From Gemmatimonadota bacterium (lineage in GTDB: Bacteria > Gemmatimonadota > Gemmatimonadetes > Gemmatimonadales > Gemmatimonadaceae), in assembly GCA_016712265.1 (NCBI GenBank), contig JADJRJ010000028.1, positions 1,302,001 through 1,366,000 on the forward strand: 64,000 bases of DNA, written 5' to 3'. A model generated the notes under the pieces. That model ran no database searches. It was not told the origin of the DNA and saw only the letters and a list, made by a program, of their open reading frames with translations. Positions 17,784 to 26,266 of the stretch are shown here, one piece after another. Numbering within the stretch: the first letter of the stretch is position 1; each line of letters begins with the position of its first letter. The translations under genes were made by a program, and so were the position numbers.

Positions 17784-18560
17784 ATGAAAGTCCGGAATGC
17801 GTTGGTCTCCATCGCCGTTATTGTCTTCGTGTCGCTGTGCCGGTCCGAGGTCGAGCGGCGCGAGCTGGCGGACGAGGCACCGGCAGACACGGCGCGGTAT
17901 CGGCCGCGCGTCCAGGAAGGCTTGGGGGCATCGGTGGCGATCCTGCTGGACAACTCCGGCTCCATGGAGGATGTCCCCGGCGACGACGCGGGCGCCCCGA
18001 AGTTCCGGATCGCGCGCGACGTGCTCGCCCGGGTGCTGGAACAAACCGAGGCCTTTGTGGCGCGGCAGGCGGGATTCCCGGTCAACGTTGGGCTGTACGT
18101 ATTCAGCAGCGGGGTCGAACGGGCGCTGCCGATCGGGCCGTACGATCGCGAACAGCTCGCGAGTGCCCTCGCCACCCTGCCGCCGCCCGATGGGGCGACG
18201 GCCATCGGAGACGCCATGAACGTGGCGGTCGAGGACCTCTACGGCGCCGGGACCATCCGTAAGTACATCCTGGTGGTCACGGACGGCGAAAACACCGAAG
18301 GCCGCGACCCGGGAGCGGTGGCCCGCGAGATTGCCCGCCGGAGCGACGGTGCCGTGCGCCTGCTAATGGTGGCATTTGATGTCGGCGCCGAGAACTTCGG
18401 ATTCGTCCAGGAGGTGCGCGGCACCCTGTTGGAGGCGCGCAACGCGGTTGCCCTGCAGGCGAGTCTCGACACACTGTACCGCGGACGCATTTTGGCAGAG
18501 GCGGTGGACGCCGGCGAAACCCTTGCACCGGCTGACACATTTCCCGTCAAACGACAGTAG
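17784..18560 (+). CDS. Membrane-anchored von Willebrand factor A (VWA) domain protein
   Basis: A 258-residue protein with an N-terminal hydrophobic segment (residues 6-19). It ends VSLC, which resembles a lipobox but has Leu at -1, so lipidation is doubtful. A VWA domain follows with a complete MIDAS: Asp56-x-Ser58-x-Ser60 in LLDNSGSM, Thr139 in GATAIGD and Asp167 in VTDGEN. Such domains bind metal-dependent protein partners. It is the first gene of a seven-gene operon and starts without a Shine-Dalgarno site. VWA plus AAA+ genes in one operon recall MoxR/VWA chaperone pairs, here with transporter and PspA-like genes added. Confidence 0.85.
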   Translation: MKVRNALVSIAVIVFVSLCRSEVERRELADEAPADTARYRPRVQEGLGASVAILLDNSGSMEDVPGDDAGAPKFRIARDVLARVLEQTEAFVARQAGFPVNVGLYVFSSGVERALPIGPYDREQLASALATLPPPDGATAIGDAMNVAVEDLYGAGTIRKYILVVTDGENTEGRDPGAVAREIARRSDGAVRLLMVAFDVGAENFGFVQEVRGTLLEARNAVALQASLDTLYRGRILAEAVDAGETLAPADTFPVKRQ

Positions 18561-18576
18561 TCAGGAAGCATCACCC

Positions 18577-19353
18577 ATGGGCGTGGTTCCCACTTCAGAC
18601 ACGATGATCCTCGACAAATTCGCCACCGCCTTCAAGGCCGCCATCAACAAGCTCGCGAACTTCTTCTGGTCGCGGGATCCGATCGCGATCCTGCAACTGG
18701 AAGTGGATCAGGCGACGGCGCGCCTGCAGGAAGGGCGCGCGGGCCTGGAGCAGTATCGCGGGCTCGTCGAACGCGTGAACATGCAGGTGGCGTCGGGCAA
18801 GCAGAACGTCCAGCGGCTGGAGGGCCAGATCCGGGCGCACCTTCAGGCGGGGCACCGGGAGGTGGCCGCCCAGCTGGCGATCCAGTTGCAGCAGGTCAAG
18901 CAGGACCTCACGAACAATGAGGGCCAGCTTGGGATGCATAACGAGGCATACCAGAACCACCTGCTCAAGTTTCAGCAAGCCCAAAAGGACATCGTCACCC
19001 TGCGGCAGAAGGCGCAGCGGATGCACGCCGAGCTGCAGATGGCCAAGGCGGAGGCGGAGATCGCTCGCGTGGCCGAGGCGGTGTCGGAATCGATCGTACC
19101 GAACTTCAGCACGAAGATCGGGCAGGCCGAGGAGTTGGTGCAGGAGCAAATCGCCAAGCACCGCGGCGAAGCACGTGTGGCCGCCGACATGTCCTCGAAG
19201 GGCGTGACGGAGATCAAGGCCGCACAGGCGGCCGAAGCCGCGATGGGCGAAAATCTCTTGCGGCAGTTTGAGGTGGAGATGGGCTTGGTGAGTGCCGAGA
19301 CCGCGCCGCAAGTCCAGGCGAGCAAGACCCTGGGTCCGCAAACGAACGGCTAG
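18577..19353 (+). CDS. PspA/IM30-like coiled-coil protein
   Basis: A 258-residue, almost wholly helical protein. It has FKAAINKLANFFWSRDP near the start, long heptad-like stretches from about residue 35 to 190, and an acidic-basic rhythm with many Gln/Glu/Ala. Length, charge pattern and organisation resemble PspA/Vipp1 (ESCRT-III-related membrane remodelling proteins), but sequence similarity by eye is modest. An N-terminal amphipathic region fits membrane binding. It has AGGAAG 9 nt before the ATG and follows the VWA gene by 16 bp. Alternative: a toxic-anion-resistance TelA-like coiled coil. Confidence 0.6.
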   Translation: MGVVPTSDTMILDKFATAFKAAINKLANFFWSRDPIAILQLEVDQATARLQEGRAGLEQYRGLVERVNMQVASGKQNVQRLEGQIRAHLQAGHREVAAQLAIQLQQVKQDLTNNEGQLGMHNEAYQNHLLKFQQAQKDIVTLRQKAQRMHAELQMAKAEAEIARVAEAVSESIVPNFSTKIGQAEELVQEQIAKHRGEARVAADMSSKGVTEIKAAQAAEAAMGENLLRQFEVEMGLVSAETAPQVQASKTLGPQTNG

Positions 19354-19423
19354 CGCCAAGCATCAACCCCAGTCAGCAGTCCCAAATCCCCAGCAACAAG
19401 TCACCAGCTACCAGGAGTTCGTG

Positions 19424-21160
19424 ATGTCCCAAGGTTCCGGTCCGCGTCCGGCCTTCTTCCTCGTTATGGCAGTTATGCTCCTCGGCCTGATCGGTTACGG
19501 GGCATATCGCTTCCAGGGCCGGACAGACGGCGACAGCGCGACCATCAGCGCCGACGACCTCAAGAACATGCAGGGCGGCGTGGAGGCTCCGGATGATGCG
19601 TCGCTGACGACGTTCAAGGAGTACGACAAGATCCAGTTCCAGGATCCCACGCGCATGCCGCCGGTCAGCGGGGTCTCGAACTACGAGCCGTTCGCCGACA
19701 ACACGGTCACCTTTGCCTTGAACGTGTGGGCCGGGTGGGCGCCGATCATCCTGGCCAACAACGGCTTCGAGCCGGGGAAGGTCTGGCAGGGCCCGGGCGG
19801 GAAGACGTTCAAGGTCAAGCTGACGCTGATCGACGATCCCGTCGCGATGCGGGATGCGTACGCGGCGGGGAAGGTCCACGTAGGCTGGGGCACGGTCGAC
19901 ATGTTGCCCCTGTTCCTCGAGCAGCTCAAGCGCGATTCGCGCACGATGCCCCGCGTCTACCAGCAGATCGACTACTCGTTCGGTGGCGACGGCATCGTGT
20001 GCCGCAATGCCATCCGCTCGGTCGCCGACATCAAGGGAAAGACCATCGTGCTGGCGCAGAACTCCCCGTCGCACTACTTCGCCCTCAATACACTCATCTC
20101 GGGTGGGCTGCAGCCGGGTGACGTGGAGTGGAAGTTCACGCAGGACGCCTTCCAGGCCGCCGCGGCCTTCAATGCCGACAAGCGCATCGCGTGCGCGGTC
20201 TCGTGGTCGCCGGACATCTACAACCTGTCCAAGGCGAGCGGGAACAAGATGTTGGTCAACACGCAGACAGCGAACAAGCTGATCGCAGACACCTGGTTCC
20301 TCCGGGCCGACGTCGCCAAGGACCACCCGTATCTCGCCGAAGGGCTGATGCGGGGGATCTTCGACGCGATGGTCCAGCTGGAGTCCGATGCCGGCAAGCA
20401 GGCGGCGGCCAAGCTCATGGCCACCGGGTACTCCCTGCCGGAGGCCGACGCACTGGCGATGCTCGCCGATGCACACAACACGAATGTTGCCGAAAACCGC
20501 GAGTTCTTCCTGAACGCGAACAACCCGGCCAACTTCCAGCGGACCTTCGAGACGGCCTACTTCCTGTACCGCAAGGTCGGCTCCCTCTCCGGGAACCCGG
20601 TCCCGTTCGACCAGGTGTTCGATGGCTCCGTCCTCGCGAAGCTGGCGAAGGACCCCAAGTACGCGAACCAGAAGGACACGTACCAGATCTCCTTCGTGCC
20701 CACCACGGCCCTCGCCGTGCAGGCCGAGTCGAACGAGATCCTGACCAAGGCCGTGGTGATCCAGTTCTATCCGAACTCCGACTCCATCTACAAGAAGGTG
20801 AGCAAGACGGCGGACGGAAAGACGATCGAGGAACTGTACGACCCCAACGTGAACAACGTGGTCGAGGAAATTGGACGCCTCGCCGGACAGTACGGGGCCT
20901 CGCGCATCGTCATCGAGGGCCACACCGACGGGTCGATGCGGAACGCCGGGACGGTGACCGCCGCGGACGTCCAAGAGCTGTCGCTCCGGCGCGCCAACGC
21001 GGTGAAGGAAGCGATCGTGCGCAAGTTCACCTCCATGAACCCCAACCAGTTCTCGACGAACGGGATCGGGTGGGACCGGCCCGCAGACCCGGCGGACGCC
21101 GGTAATCATGCGAAGAATCGCCGGGTGGAGGTGAAGGTCTACCCGCTCGAACAGAAGTGA
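19424..21160 (+). CDS. ABC transporter substrate-binding domain (TauA/NitT type) fused to OmpA peptidoglycan-binding domain
   Basis: A 578-residue fusion. Residues about 10-28 form one uncleaved-looking membrane helix (FFLVMAVMLLGLIGYGAY). Residues about 60-340 are a periplasmic binding-protein fold of the nitrate/sulfonate/taurine kind (ALNVWAGWAPIILANNGFE, DAYAAGKVHVGWGTVDMLP). Residues about 430-578 are an OmpA/MotB C-terminal domain (VIEGHTDGS, LSLRRANAV, HAKNRRVEVKV). The binding protein would thus be anchored in the inner membrane and to the peptidoglycan, not free. GGAG precedes ATG 19424. It overlaps the permease gene by 4 bp. The ligand is unknown. Confidence 0.85.
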   Translation: MSQGSGPRPAFFLVMAVMLLGLIGYGAYRFQGRTDGDSATISADDLKNMQGGVEAPDDASLTTFKEYDKIQFQDPTRMPPVSGVSNYEPFADNTVTFALNVWAGWAPIILANNGFEPGKVWQGPGGKTFKVKLTLIDDPVAMRDAYAAGKVHVGWGTVDMLPLFLEQLKRDSRTMPRVYQQIDYSFGGDGIVCRNAIRSVADIKGKTIVLAQNSPSHYFALNTLISGGLQPGDVEWKFTQDAFQAAAAFNADKRIACAVSWSPDIYNLSKASGNKMLVNTQTANKLIADTWFLRADVAKDHPYLAEGLMRGIFDAMVQLESDAGKQAAAKLMATGYSLPEADALAMLADAHNTNVAENREFFLNANNPANFQRTFETAYFLYRKVGSLSGNPVPFDQVFDGSVLAKLAKDPKYANQKDTYQISFVPTTALAVQAESNEILTKAVVIQFYPNSDSIYKKVSKTADGKTIEELYDPNVNNVVEEIGRLAGQYGASRIVIEGHTDGSMRNAGTVTAADVQELSLRRANAVKEAIVRKFTSMNPNQFSTNGIGWDRPADPADAGNHAKNRRVEVKVYPLEQK

Positions 21161-21975
21161 CCGCACCGGTCGGTTCCTGGTCGGCGCTTCGCACCCTCCC
21201 CCCGGCCATGGTTCGCCGGGGGGCCGGTGTGTTCACCGTGCTCCTCGTCCTGGCGATTTGGGCCTTCCTGACGTCGGGGCCCACGCCGGAGTCCCGCAGC
21301 ATCTCCCCCACCGTGCTGCCGAGCCCTGGCGAGGTGCTGCGCTCGTTTCCGGCGCTGGTGAACGATCGGAACCTGGTGGGCAGTATCGCCGCGTCGATGC
21401 AGCGGGTACTGCTCGGCTTTGGCCTCGCGGCGCTTGTGGCGATTCCGCTCGGGATCGTGGCCGGGGCCTATCGCCTGGTGGACGCCGCGGCCCAACCGGT
21501 GTCGGTGTTCATGCGCAATATCCCCGTCGCCGCGCTCCTGCCGTTGACGTTGCAGGCCTTTGGGGTCGGGGAATTGCAGAAGGTGATGTTCCTCTTCCTC
21601 GCGTGCGCCCCCTTCATGTTTCACGAGACCGCGCGGGCGATCGTCCAGGTGCACGACCGGTATGTCGACACCGCGCAAACCCTGGGTGCAACCTCCACGC
21701 ACATCATCTCCAAGGTGCTGATCGCCCTCGCGCTGCCCGATATCTACGCGACGTTGCGCTCCAACTTCGGGCTCGCGTTCGGCTACGTCATGCTCGCCGA
21801 AGTGGTGGACGCCAAGGCGGGGCTCGGCTTCATGCTCCTCCAGAGCCAGCGACGCGGACTTCCCGAACACCTCCTGGCCACGCTGCTGGTCATCGGACTC
21901 ATCGCCTGGTTGATCGACCACGGGTTCAAGTTCTTCCAGCGCGGCTTCTTTCCGTACCGGCCGGTCCATGAGTGA
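21157..21975 (+). CDS. ABC transporter permease (TauC/SsuC type)
   Basis: A 272-residue BPD-transport permease with about six membrane helices. The coupling-loop EAA motif appears as ETAQTLGATSTHIISKVLIAL-like sequence (here DTAQTLGATSTHIISKVL). FMRNIPVAALLPL is the usual NitT/TauT TM3 region. It would pair with the ATPase encoded next and the OmpA-fused binding protein upstream to form an importer of the nitrate/sulfonate/taurine class, or a derived signalling device. GTG start overlaps the upstream TGA. Confidence 0.88.
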   Translation: MTAPVGSWSALRTLPPAMVRRGAGVFTVLLVLAIWAFLTSGPTPESRSISPTVLPSPGEVLRSFPALVNDRNLVGSIAASMQRVLLGFGLAALVAIPLGIVAGAYRLVDAAAQPVSVFMRNIPVAALLPLTLQAFGVGELQKVMFLFLACAPFMFHETARAIVQVHDRYVDTAQTLGATSTHIISKVLIALALPDIYATLRSNFGLAFGYVMLAEVVDAKAGLGFMLLQSQRRGLPEHLLATLLVIGLIAWLIDHGFKFFQRGFFPYRPVHE

Positions 21976-22897
21976 GAACGCCACCACGGGCGGGACCCCG
22001 GGGACGCCGGCGCCGCATGATAAGCTGCTCGAGGCGCCGGTCGCGCCCAAGCTGCTCGATACCCCGGTGGTGCCGGCCCTGCTCGCCCCACCCGCGCTTC
22101 CCCCGGTCGTGAAGTTCGCCGGCGTCTCCAAGACCTACGACGACGGTTACACCGCGGTCCGCGACATCAATTTCACGATCGAGGACAACCCGAACCACAT
22201 GGAGATCGTGGGGGTCCTCGGCCCGTCGGGGTGCGGAAAGTCGACGGTCCTTCGCCTGATCGCTGGGCTCACGCCACAGTACCCGGCCACCACCGGCACC
22301 GTGGAAGTCATGGGCAAACCCGTCACCGGCCCCGGTCCGGATCGGGGATTCGTCTTCCAGGACTACACGTCGTTTGACAACCGATCGGTGATCGACAACA
22401 TCGCCTTTGGCCTCGAGTGCCAGGGGGTCTCGACCGCGGAACGGTACGAGCGCGCCCGGGAGTGGATCGGCAAGGTCGGCCTCAGTGTCGATCGCGATCA
22501 GTACAAATACCCGCATCAACTCTCAGGGGGCATGCGCCAGCGCGTCGCGCTGGCGCGCAGCCTGATCCTCAAGCCGCGCGTCATCCTGATGGATGAACCG
22601 TTCGGGGCACTGGACCCGCGGACGCGGTATGCCATGCAGGATCTTCTGGTGGCGTTGGCGCACGAGGTACAAGCCACGGTGTTCCTGGTGACCCACAGCA
22701 TCGAGGAAGCCGTGTACGTCGCCGATCGCTTGCACATCTTTTCCAGCGCGCCGGGCACGATCCTCAAGGAGATGCCGGTGCCGCCGCCCGATCGCCCGGC
22801 GCTCGTGATGCAACGCGAACCGGATTTCATCAAGACCGTGTTCGAGGTGCGCGACCTGATCGAGACCCTGGAGACCTCCACGAAGGCAGGGGATTGA
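21968..22897 (+). CDS. ABC transporter ATPase (TauB/SsuB type) with proline-rich N-terminal extension
   Basis: A 309-residue ATPase. Walker A GPSGCGKST is at 85-93, Q-loop VFQDYTSF, signature LSGGMRQRVALARS, Walker B VILMDEPFGALD, and H-loop VTHSIEEAVY. Residues 1-48 are a low-complexity Pro/Ala/Leu extension (repeats of LLDTPVVPALL type) absent from ordinary family members, which may dock a partner from this operon. It overlaps the permease stop by 8 bp, and its own stop overlaps the next ATG. Confidence 0.9.
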   Translation: MSENATTGGTPGTPAPHDKLLEAPVAPKLLDTPVVPALLAPPALPPVVKFAGVSKTYDDGYTAVRDINFTIEDNPNHMEIVGVLGPSGCGKSTVLRLIAGLTPQYPATTGTVEVMGKPVTGPGPDRGFVFQDYTSFDNRSVIDNIAFGLECQGVSTAERYERAREWIGKVGLSVDRDQYKYPHQLSGGMRQRVALARSLILKPRVILMDEPFGALDPRTRYAMQDLLVALAHEVQATVFLVTHSIEEAVYVADRLHIFSSAPGTILKEMPVPPPDRPALVMQREPDFIKTVFEVRDLIETLETSTKAGD

Positions 22898-23766
22898 TGG
22901 CTCCCTCTACGCCACCTCGCCCGAGCTTTAGCCGCTACTTTGGCGCCGCCTTCCGAAACAAGTGGAACCTGCTGCTATTCGGCGCAGGTGCGGCGTTCGC
23001 CATTCTGTCGCCCTTTCCGGACGCCCTGGTGCCGATGGTCCTCGGCGTGGAAGGGCTCGTCGCGCTTGGGCTGGCGTCGCACCCGCGCTTCCAACAGGCG
23101 GTGGATGCGCAGCTGCACAAGGTGAATCGCTCGGCGACGGCCGTCTCCTCCTCGCAGACGTTCCTGAAGTTGCTGGATCGCCTCGACCCGCGGGACCGGA
23201 CCCGCTTTCGTCAGTTGGTCACGCATTGCGAGCAGATGCAGGATCTGGCGTCCGGTGTGGGCAGTGGACCGTCCCCCGCCGACGACATGCGGCAGACCGC
23301 CCTCAATCGGCTGCTGTTCTTTCACCTCCGCCTCCTCATCACCAGGGACTCACTCCTCACGTTCCTGGAGCAGAGCAACCTGCTGGAGATCAAGGACCGC
23401 CAGGTGCGCACCGAGCGCCAGCTGGCGACCGCACGCGCCAATAATGATGCGCGGCTCGTGGGCTCGCTTGAAGACACGCTGAAGGACCTCACGACGAGGA
23501 TCGCGAACCTCGAGAAGGCAGAGCATGACGCGAAGTTCATCGAGGTCGAGCTGGAACGCATTGAGGGGAAAGCGCAGGCACTCGCCGAGTCGGCCATCGC
23601 GCGGCAGGACCCCACCGAGCTTGCCGCGCAGGTGACCGCGTTCACCGACACCCTCAAGCTGTCGGAGGACGTGGAGTCGCGCATGGTGTCACTCAAGGAC
23701 CTCGAATTGTCGACGACCGACGCCCCCATGATCCTCAATTCCGCGGCGGTGCGTGTCCGTGAGTAG
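22897..23766 (+). CDS. Membrane-anchored coiled-coil protein of the VWA/PspA/ABC operon
   Basis: A 289-residue protein of unknown family. Two hydrophobic segments near the N-terminus (about residues 24-57, LLLFGAGAAFAILSPF and LVPMVLGVEGLVALGLA) form a hairpin in the membrane. A long charged helical region then carries predicted coiled coil (EIKDRQVRTERQLATARA to about residue 245). ATG 22897 overlaps the ATPase stop (TTGATGG context; a TTG at 22894 is the alternative). The 3' end overlaps the AAA+ gene by 14 bp. It could link the transporter or membrane to the soluble AAA+ ATPase, which is inference from order and topology. Confidence 0.65.
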   Translation: MAPSTPPRPSFSRYFGAAFRNKWNLLLFGAGAAFAILSPFPDALVPMVLGVEGLVALGLASHPRFQQAVDAQLHKVNRSATAVSSSQTFLKLLDRLDPRDRTRFRQLVTHCEQMQDLASGVGSGPSPADDMRQTALNRLLFFHLRLLITRDSLLTFLEQSNLLEIKDRQVRTERQLATARANNDARLVGSLEDTLKDLTTRIANLEKAEHDAKFIEVELERIEGKAQALAESAIARQDPTELAAQVTAFTDTLKLSEDVESRMVSLKDLELSTTDAPMILNSAAVRVRE

Positions 23767-25516
23767 CACTTCCCTGACCAACGGACGTGTCGTGCCCGAC
23801 TGGCACCCGGACTGGGCGCGCTCGGTCGCTGACGCATACTACGCCGGGACCGCTTCGGTCTTCATTCTGCACGGGAACACGTACGACGAGGTACCGCTCG
23901 AGCCAGACCCCGGGACGGCCTACGGTCCGGTGACGACCTTCCTCGCCGAGCAGTTGTTCGGGTCCTGGGATCTCGTGCTGCACTATGACGTCGGGCGTGG
24001 GATCCGGCCGTTCGCCGGACGCGACATCACCCGGTTCCGTGCGATGTTGCCGCGCACCGCGGACATCTTCGGCACGGACCTGGAGAAGGCGCGCGTGGTC
24101 GAGCCGCAAGCGGTGTTCGCTGCGCTGGATCGCTACCTCATTCGCCAGCTGCACACGCCGAGTGAGGAGCGCCTGCGCGTCGCGCTCCTGGTGGACCACG
24201 CCTCATTCGTCTTTCCGTCAGCGGAACCAGGCACCCTCTCGCTGTCCGCGAGCGCGGCCGCCGTGACCATGGTGAACTGGGCCGCCGCGCCGCAGGTGCG
24301 TCGTATCGACTTCGCCTGCGTCATGATCGATGAGCGGCGTTCCAACTTGCAGACGCGCCTGGTGCAGAATCCCCACGTGATGGTGCAGGAGATCCCATTG
24401 CCAAACGAGGGACAGCGAATTCGCTTTGTACAGGCGATGGTGAACGGTCGCACCCCGACCCTGTCCGACGGACTGACCCTCGACCGGTACGCGAAGGAAA
24501 CGGCGGGGCTCTCGCTCAACGACCTCGCGCCGCCGCTGCGCGCGGCGCTGGATGGCCGGGCGCTGACCGGCAAGGCGTTCGCTCAGCTAAAGAAGGGGCT
24601 GATCGAGCGCCAGTGTCACGGCCTCCTGGAATTTGTCGAACCTCGCTGGACGCTCGAGGACGTGGTGGGGCTGGACGCAGCCAAGCGCACGCTGCGTGAG
24701 GACGCGAAGCTGGTCACCAGTGGCCAACGCCAGTTCGCGCCGATGGGGTACCTGATTTGCGGCCCGGTCGGGACCGGGAAGACCTTTCTCGTGATGGCGG
24801 CAGCGGGCGAGATGGGGATGCCATGCGTCACGCTGAAGAACTTCCGCTCCAAGTACGTCGGCGAGACCGAGGCCAACCTGGAGCACGTGCTCGCGGTGTT
24901 GCGTGCCATGGGCCCGGTCATGGTGATCATCGACGAGGCAGACGCCATGCTCGGCGACCGCGACGATGGCGGTGACGGCGGAGTCTCCAGCCGCGTCTTC
25001 GGCATGATCGCCCACCAGATGGGGAACTCTGCGTATCGGGGGCAGATCATCTGGGTCCTGATGACGGCGCGCCCCGACCTCCTGCCGATCGACCTGAAGC
25101 GGCAGGGACGTGCCGAGGTCCATATCCCGCTGTTCTACCCGGATAGCGGCGTTGAGCTGCAAGCGATGCTCACGGCGATGGCTCGGAAGGTGGGGACGGC
25201 GCTTGCCCCCGATGCACTGCCGGCCGCGGAGTCTATCCCCCACATCGGCATGCTCTCGGGCGCCGACATCGAGGGAATCATTACCCGTGCCGCACGCCAG
25301 GCGCGGATTGCCGGAGAAGACACCATCGCGAAGGATCGGCTCGCAGCGGCGCTGGCGGACTTTGTGCCGTCGGCGCAGTCACTGGAGAAGCGTTTGCAGA
25401 TCCTCGCCGCCGTCCTGGAGTGCACGGATGCGAAGTTCCTGCCACCCGCGTACCGTGAACTGGATCGCAGCGCGGTACAGGGAGAGCTGGCCATGATCCG
25501 GGCGCAGCTGGGTTAG
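23753..25516 (+). CDS. AAA+ ATPase with a degenerate N-terminal AAA-like domain
   Basis: A 587-residue soluble ATPase. The C-terminal half is a classic AAA module: Walker A GPVGTGKT at 337-344, Walker B VIIDEAD at about 391-397, a pore-loop-like KNFRSKYVGETEANL, and sensor/arginine region RPDLLPIDLKRQGR. Residues about 20-290 look like a second AAA fold that has lost its P-loop (VFILHGNTYDEV where Walker A should be, VALLVDHASF as a relic Walker B). No protease domain follows. It probably remodels a protein of the same operon such as the VWA or PspA-like subunit. GTG at 23753 or 23759 could each be the start. Confidence 0.8.
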   Translation: MSVSSTSLTNGRVVPDWHPDWARSVADAYYAGTASVFILHGNTYDEVPLEPDPGTAYGPVTTFLAEQLFGSWDLVLHYDVGRGIRPFAGRDITRFRAMLPRTADIFGTDLEKARVVEPQAVFAALDRYLIRQLHTPSEERLRVALLVDHASFVFPSAEPGTLSLSASAAAVTMVNWAAAPQVRRIDFACVMIDERRSNLQTRLVQNPHVMVQEIPLPNEGQRIRFVQAMVNGRTPTLSDGLTLDRYAKETAGLSLNDLAPPLRAALDGRALTGKAFAQLKKGLIERQCHGLLEFVEPRWTLEDVVGLDAAKRTLREDAKLVTSGQRQFAPMGYLICGPVGTGKTFLVMAAAGEMGMPCVTLKNFRSKYVGETEANLEHVLAVLRAMGPVMVIIDEADAMLGDRDDGGDGGVSSRVFGMIAHQMGNSAYRGQIIWVLMTARPDLLPIDLKRQGRAEVHIPLFYPDSGVELQAMLTAMARKVGTALAPDALPAAESIPHIGMLSGADIEGIITRAARQARIAGEDTIAKDRLAAALADFVPSAQSLEKRLQILAAVLECTDAKFLPPAYRELDRSAVQGELAMIRAQLG

Positions 25517-25591
25517 GAACGAGACGGCAGATGATCGAGGGCGGGGCTGCCGCTCCGCTCCCCATGCACGTTCGCGTGTCCGACGTGCCGC

Positions 25592-26209
25592 TCAGGCCTT
25601 CGCCGCGGGCCCCGGTGGCGTGGCGTAACCATGTGCCGCCGTGCGACGCCCGCCCTGCGCGTACGCTTCGGCTGGCATGTCGCTCACGCCCGTCGCGTCG
25701 ATCCAGCGGTTGTAGAAGTTGAACAACGCGCAGACCGTGATCGCGTCGTAGATCGCCTCCTCGCTCCAGCCGGCCGATTTCACGCGGGTAATGTCGTCGG
25801 GCCCGATGCGATGCGAGGCCTCGTTGACCTGCACCACAAACCCGAACAGGACGCGCTCCGCGTCGGACAACGGCGCCGTCGTGTAGTCCGAGAGCACGGC
25901 GTCCACGACTTCGCGCGATCCCAGCAGCTCCGCCGCGACCGCGGCGTGGGACCCCGTTCAAAACGGGCAGTCGTTTCGCCTGGAGGTAAAGGCTGCGATG
26001 AGCTCACGTTGGCCCGGCGACAGCGGCGACGGGCCGCGCATGACCTGCTGGGTGTACTGGGCGAGGAAGTCAGTCGCCGCCGGCTTGTAGGCGAACAAGT
26101 GCATGATCTGCGGCACCACCGCGCCAAGCCGCCGGAGTCCGTCGATGCGGCTTCCGTACGCGCCAGCCGCCGGTCCGAACTCGACTTCTGGGAGGAACAT
26201 CGGGTGCAT
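25592..26209 (-). CDS. AhpD-like/carboxymuconolactone decarboxylase-family selenoprotein (UGA read as selenocysteine)
   Basis: A peroxidase-related AhpD-fold protein of 205 residues if the in-frame TGA at 25960-25958 is read through. The frame reads ELIAAFTSRRNDCPF, then TGA, then TGSHAAVAAELLG with no shift. In this family the site is a CxxC active centre followed by a conserved His (EX..NxCxYCxxxH), so TGA sits exactly where the second Cys belongs, giving CxxU-xxxH. Coding quality continues to the stop at 25592. A hairpin with a GGUC loop begins 11 nt after the UGA. Family members reduce peroxides or disulfide partners. It is the last gene of the minus-strand two-component/outer-membrane cluster. 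Confidence 0.85.
25919..25960 (-). promoter_or_regulatory. Bacterial SECIS element of the AhpD-like selenoprotein
   Basis: Reading on the minus strand, UGA is followed by 11 nt, then stem CGCCGC, apical loop GGUC and stem GCGGCG (6 bp, perfect). The loop starts 17 nt after the UGA; in E. coli fdhF the GGUC loop starts 18 nt after it (established example). An outer UCCCA/UGGGA pairing can extend the stem across a 7-nt bulge. SelB binds such GGUC/GGU loops to deliver Sec-tRNA. Confidence 0.8.
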
Positions 26210-26266
26210 GGGGATCCGGAACGAGTTCCGTGAACGTATCGGTCGGCGAGGCCGCGCGGAATGTGG

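Noticed and set aside
19373..21166. A 597-codon minus-strand frame opposite the binding protein-OmpA gene
   Set aside because: The plus-strand protein has unmistakable domains and the antisense product has none.
25592..26209. Treating the AhpD-like gene as a pseudogene with a nonsense mutation
   Set aside because: The TGA replaces precisely the conserved second Cys, coding continues without any other defect, and a GGUC-loop SECIS lies at the right distance.
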